Source: Variovorax sp. (lineage in GTDB: Bacteria > Pseudomonadota > Gammaproteobacteria > Burkholderiales > Burkholderiaceae_C). From it: a stretch of DNA of 7,416 nt. The stretch's first letter is position 1; each line of letters starts with the position of its first letter. A program made the translations under genes and the position numbers. The stretch spans positions 1 to 7,416 of the forward strand of contig JAQGLP010000573.1 in NCBI GenBank assembly GCA_028292835.1, read 5' to 3'. Below are positions 6,029 to 7,416 of the stretch, piece by piece. Below the pieces are notes generated by a model. That model was not told the DNA's origin. It saw nothing but the letters and a program-made list of their open reading frames with translations, and did no database searches.

Positions 6029-6690
6029 CAGAACGCAGAAATTCTGTAGGGCGCCAACAATGCCTGCGCCGATTGCGGAAGCTCCAGCGCCGTTGCGCGC
6101 TCGATCAGGACACTTTCCCGGTTGGCGTACAGCGTGCCTACTTTTAGGAGAATCGCGTGCCGGATAGGCGCCGGGACGAAGGTATCGTCCTCTCCATAGC
6201 CGGCCACGTAGCGAATGCGGATGCCCTCGCGCCGCCAGGGGGCGTCAGGCCAGGATTGATCGGGTGTGAGCGCGAGGCGTTGGCGGCCCCTGGATCCGAG
6301 GGTTTGATAGGCAGACGACGAAAGAGTCAGGTCAGCGCCCGTGCTGTCGTAGAATTTCACCGACGTGATGGACGCGACGGGCGGGAAAGGCAGCGGCACG
6401 TCCAGATGGAAATCATGCGGCCATGCGTCGGCCGAAGCCCCGCCGCGCCAGATTCTATCATCCTTCCAAGACCCGGCAGCGGGTGGGAAGGCTGAGAGCC
6501 GAAGTTCAAGCGTCTGCGTGATGAGCGCCCGGCCCAGAATGCCGTCCGGACCGTCAAGATTTTCCGACACGGCCTCGATAAGGCTCGTGATGTAGGCGTC
6601 CTCGTCGGTGTTATCGACGCGCAGATTTGCCTTGGCCTGTGCGAGCGTGACCGGCAACGCAGCCGGTGGCGTGATCACGACGACGGTCAT
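6028..6690 (-). CDS. head-tail connector protein (HK97 gp6 / phiE125 gp8-like)
   Basis: 220 residues. Proteins of this family form a ring under the portal and link the filled head to the neck. The family signature is near the N-terminus: PVTLAQAKANLRVDNTDEDAYI at residues 13-34 (split motif: LAQAKANLRV, then DNTDEDAYI), followed by a helix ending in LDGPDGILGRALITQT. A proline-rich middle (FPPVASITSVKFYD) and a C-terminal helical segment (PIRHAILLKVGTLYANRES, about 178-196) complete the usual architecture of the 180-220 residue members. The ATG at 6690 is preceded by GGAG (6699-6696) with a 5-base spacer. The stop overlaps the next start (TGATG at 6030-6026). The neighbours, head closure and tail terminator genes, agree with a neck function. 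Confidence 0.85.
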   Translation of the reverse strand: MTVVVITPPAALPVTLAQAKANLRVDNTDEDAYITSLIEAVSENLDGPDGILGRALITQTLELRLSAFPPAAGSWKDDRIWRGGASADAWPHDFHLDVPLPFPPVASITSVKFYDSTGADLTLSSSAYQTLGSRGRQRLALTPDQSWPDAPWRREGIRIRYVAGYGEDDTFVPAPIRHAILLKVGTLYANRESVLIERATALELPQSAQALLAPYRISAF

Positions 6691-6703
6691 GCTCGCTCCA
6701 GGA

Positions 6704-7117
6704 TCAGTTCTTGAGGACGGCGAACGAAACCTTGACGGTCCCGTTCAGCGCCGCCGAGGCGTGGATGTTCTGCAGGATGATCACCACCGACCCTGCAGCC
6801 GGTTTTACGGTCGTGATCACCGGCATGCCAGTGGTCGCCGTGCCGAGCGCAACGCTGGCGAACACCTGGTCAGCCGCCGCAATGGCGCTGTCAGTGAGCG
6901 TGAGCGTGTAGGTCGCGCCGGCAGCCGTCGTCAGGGCTTCCGAGGTGATGACCCCGGCCGACTTGTTGAGGGTCGCTGCGCCGGCAGTCGCGGCCGCCGT
7001 CTTCGTTCCGCTGTCGAGAGCGAAGGTCAGCTGCCGCTGCGTGGCCTGCTGCTGGGCAACCGCCCCGCAGGACAGAGCCAGGAATGCGGTGAGCCCGATG
7101 AGAATGCTTTTGATCAT
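6704..7117 (-). CDS. signal-peptide-bearing small beta-rich protein in head operon
   Basis: 137 residues. The N-terminus is a textbook Sec signal peptide: K3, a hydrophobic core at residues 5-16 (ILIGLTAFLALS) and an AVA site before Q22, leaving about 116 mature residues. The mature part is rich in Ala, Thr, Val and Gly and ends in alternating hydrophobic segments (GSVVIILQNIHASAALNGTV, then KVSFAVLKN). This looks like a beta-sandwich and resembles C-termini I associate with phage decoration or fibre-type proteins; that resemblance is from memory. The start has a purine-rich AAGGGGGAG just upstream. The gene lies between a small head-region protein and the connector gene, 13 bases before the latter. 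It could be a decoration protein with a fortuitously hydrophobic start, or a truly exported protein such as a moron or superinfection factor. I cannot decide between these. Confidence 0.65.
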   Translation of the reverse strand: MIKSILIGLTAFLALSCGAVAQQQATQRQLTFALDSGTKTAAATAGAATLNKSAGVITSEALTTAAGATYTLTLTDSAIAAADQVFASVALGTATTGMPVITTVKPAAGSVVIILQNIHASAALNGTVKVSFAVLKN

Positions 7118-7126
7118 GGCTCCCCC

Positions 7127-7348
7127 TTATCGCTTTCCGCGGCGTGCATTGGCTTCGGCCTTCGCCTTGTCGGCGGCTGCCTTTGCCTGGGCCTCAATGT
7201 CCGCGTCTTCATCGGCCTCGCTGGCATATTCGACGAGGCCATTCGCGCGGAGTTCTGCTGCCCGGTTGCGGGTTACCTCGAAAGGTTCGCTGTCAGGCGA
7301 CTTCATGCCCTCGTCTCCCATGAAGGACTTGAGGGCTTTGACCGACAC
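7127..7348 (-). CDS. small charged phage protein (hypothetical), start uncertain
   Basis: 73 residues if it starts at the GTG at 7348. The first 40 residues (MSVKALKSF..., then PFEVTRNRAAELRANGLVEY) resemble the small proteins often found in phage head operons: a short beta-rich unit followed by an alanine-rich helix. The tail, from about residue 42, is acidic and then rich in Ala/Lys/Arg, ending ANARRGKR, and is probably helical or disordered. The frame stays open for 22 more codons up to the window edge (PAPGSESDKRAAPSGDR and others), so the real start may lie outside; the Shine-Dalgarno match before the GTG is weak. I prefer the GTG because the family-like sequence begins there. Its stop is 9 bases before the next gene, in the same direction. 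The function is unknown; a minor head or head-assembly role is inference from position only. Confidence 0.6.
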   Translation of the reverse strand: MSVKALKSFMGDEGMKSPDSEPFEVTRNRAAELRANGLVEYASEADEDADIEAQAKAAADKAKAEANARRGKR

Positions 7349-7416
7349 GCGGTCACCAGACGGCGCCGCCCGCTTGTCAGACTCACTACCAGGCGCCGGC
7401 TGTACCGCATTGAGCG

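Noticed and set aside
7062..7076. Possible lipoprotein box (LALSC) in the signal peptide of the 7117-6704 protein
   Set aside because: Position -3 is Ala and -2 is Leu, which does not fit the lipobox rule; the AVA site before Q22 is a better type I cleavage site.

Overview
The window is a densely packed block of siphovirus (long, non-contractile tail) morphogenesis genes, all on the minus strand, so it reads biologically from 7416 down to 1. The GC-rich composition, the GTA-gp10-type tail chaperone and the overall gene style suggest a phage or prophage of an alphaproteobacterium, possibly of the Rhizobiales. That host assignment is inference. No integrase, attachment site, tRNA, IS element, CRISPR array or host gene is present, so the sequence does not show whether this is a prophage or a free phage.

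Layout in transcription order. 7348-7127: small charged protein, possibly continuing upstream beyond the window. 7117-6704: small beta-rich protein with an apparent signal peptide. 6690-6028: gp6/gp8-like head-tail connector. 6028-5843: small conserved-looking phage protein. 5859-5515: head closure (head-tail joining) protein. 5515-5108: DUF3168 tail completion protein. 5097-4669: major tail tube protein. 4672-4265: GTA-gp10-like tail assembly chaperone, followed by a hidden -1-frame extension to 4089. 4092-3751: small protein that looks like a second, divergent copy of the chaperone fold. 3754-3320: HK97 gp10-like protein. 3320-1209: tape measure protein. 1209-850: minor tail protein, gpM-like. 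850-329: DUF1833 minor tail protein. 332-1: NlpC/P60 peptidase (lambda gpK-like), cut by the window edge.

The genes work as one assembly line: neck and connector proteins close the filled head, a terminator caps the tail tube, the chaperones load tube subunits around the tape measure, and the tip proteins start tail assembly. The operon has almost no intergenic DNA; most stops overlap the next start (TGATG, TAATG, ATGA, TTGA, GTGA), which suggests translational coupling. Strong independent Shine-Dalgarno sites precede the DUF3168 gene and the major tail gene. I see no promoter or terminator and no gene-free stretch longer than 70 bases.

The strongest non-routine signal is a lambda G/GT-style programmed -1 frameshift. 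An in-phase G GGA AAA slippery heptamer (4349-4343) opens an 84-codon reading frame with no start codon near its beginning. I found no undescribed defence or mobile system. Other items worth a look are the tandem chaperone-like pair, the signal-peptide protein inside the head operon, the displaced HK97 gp10 gene and a perfect 11-bp inverted repeat inside the tape measure gene.
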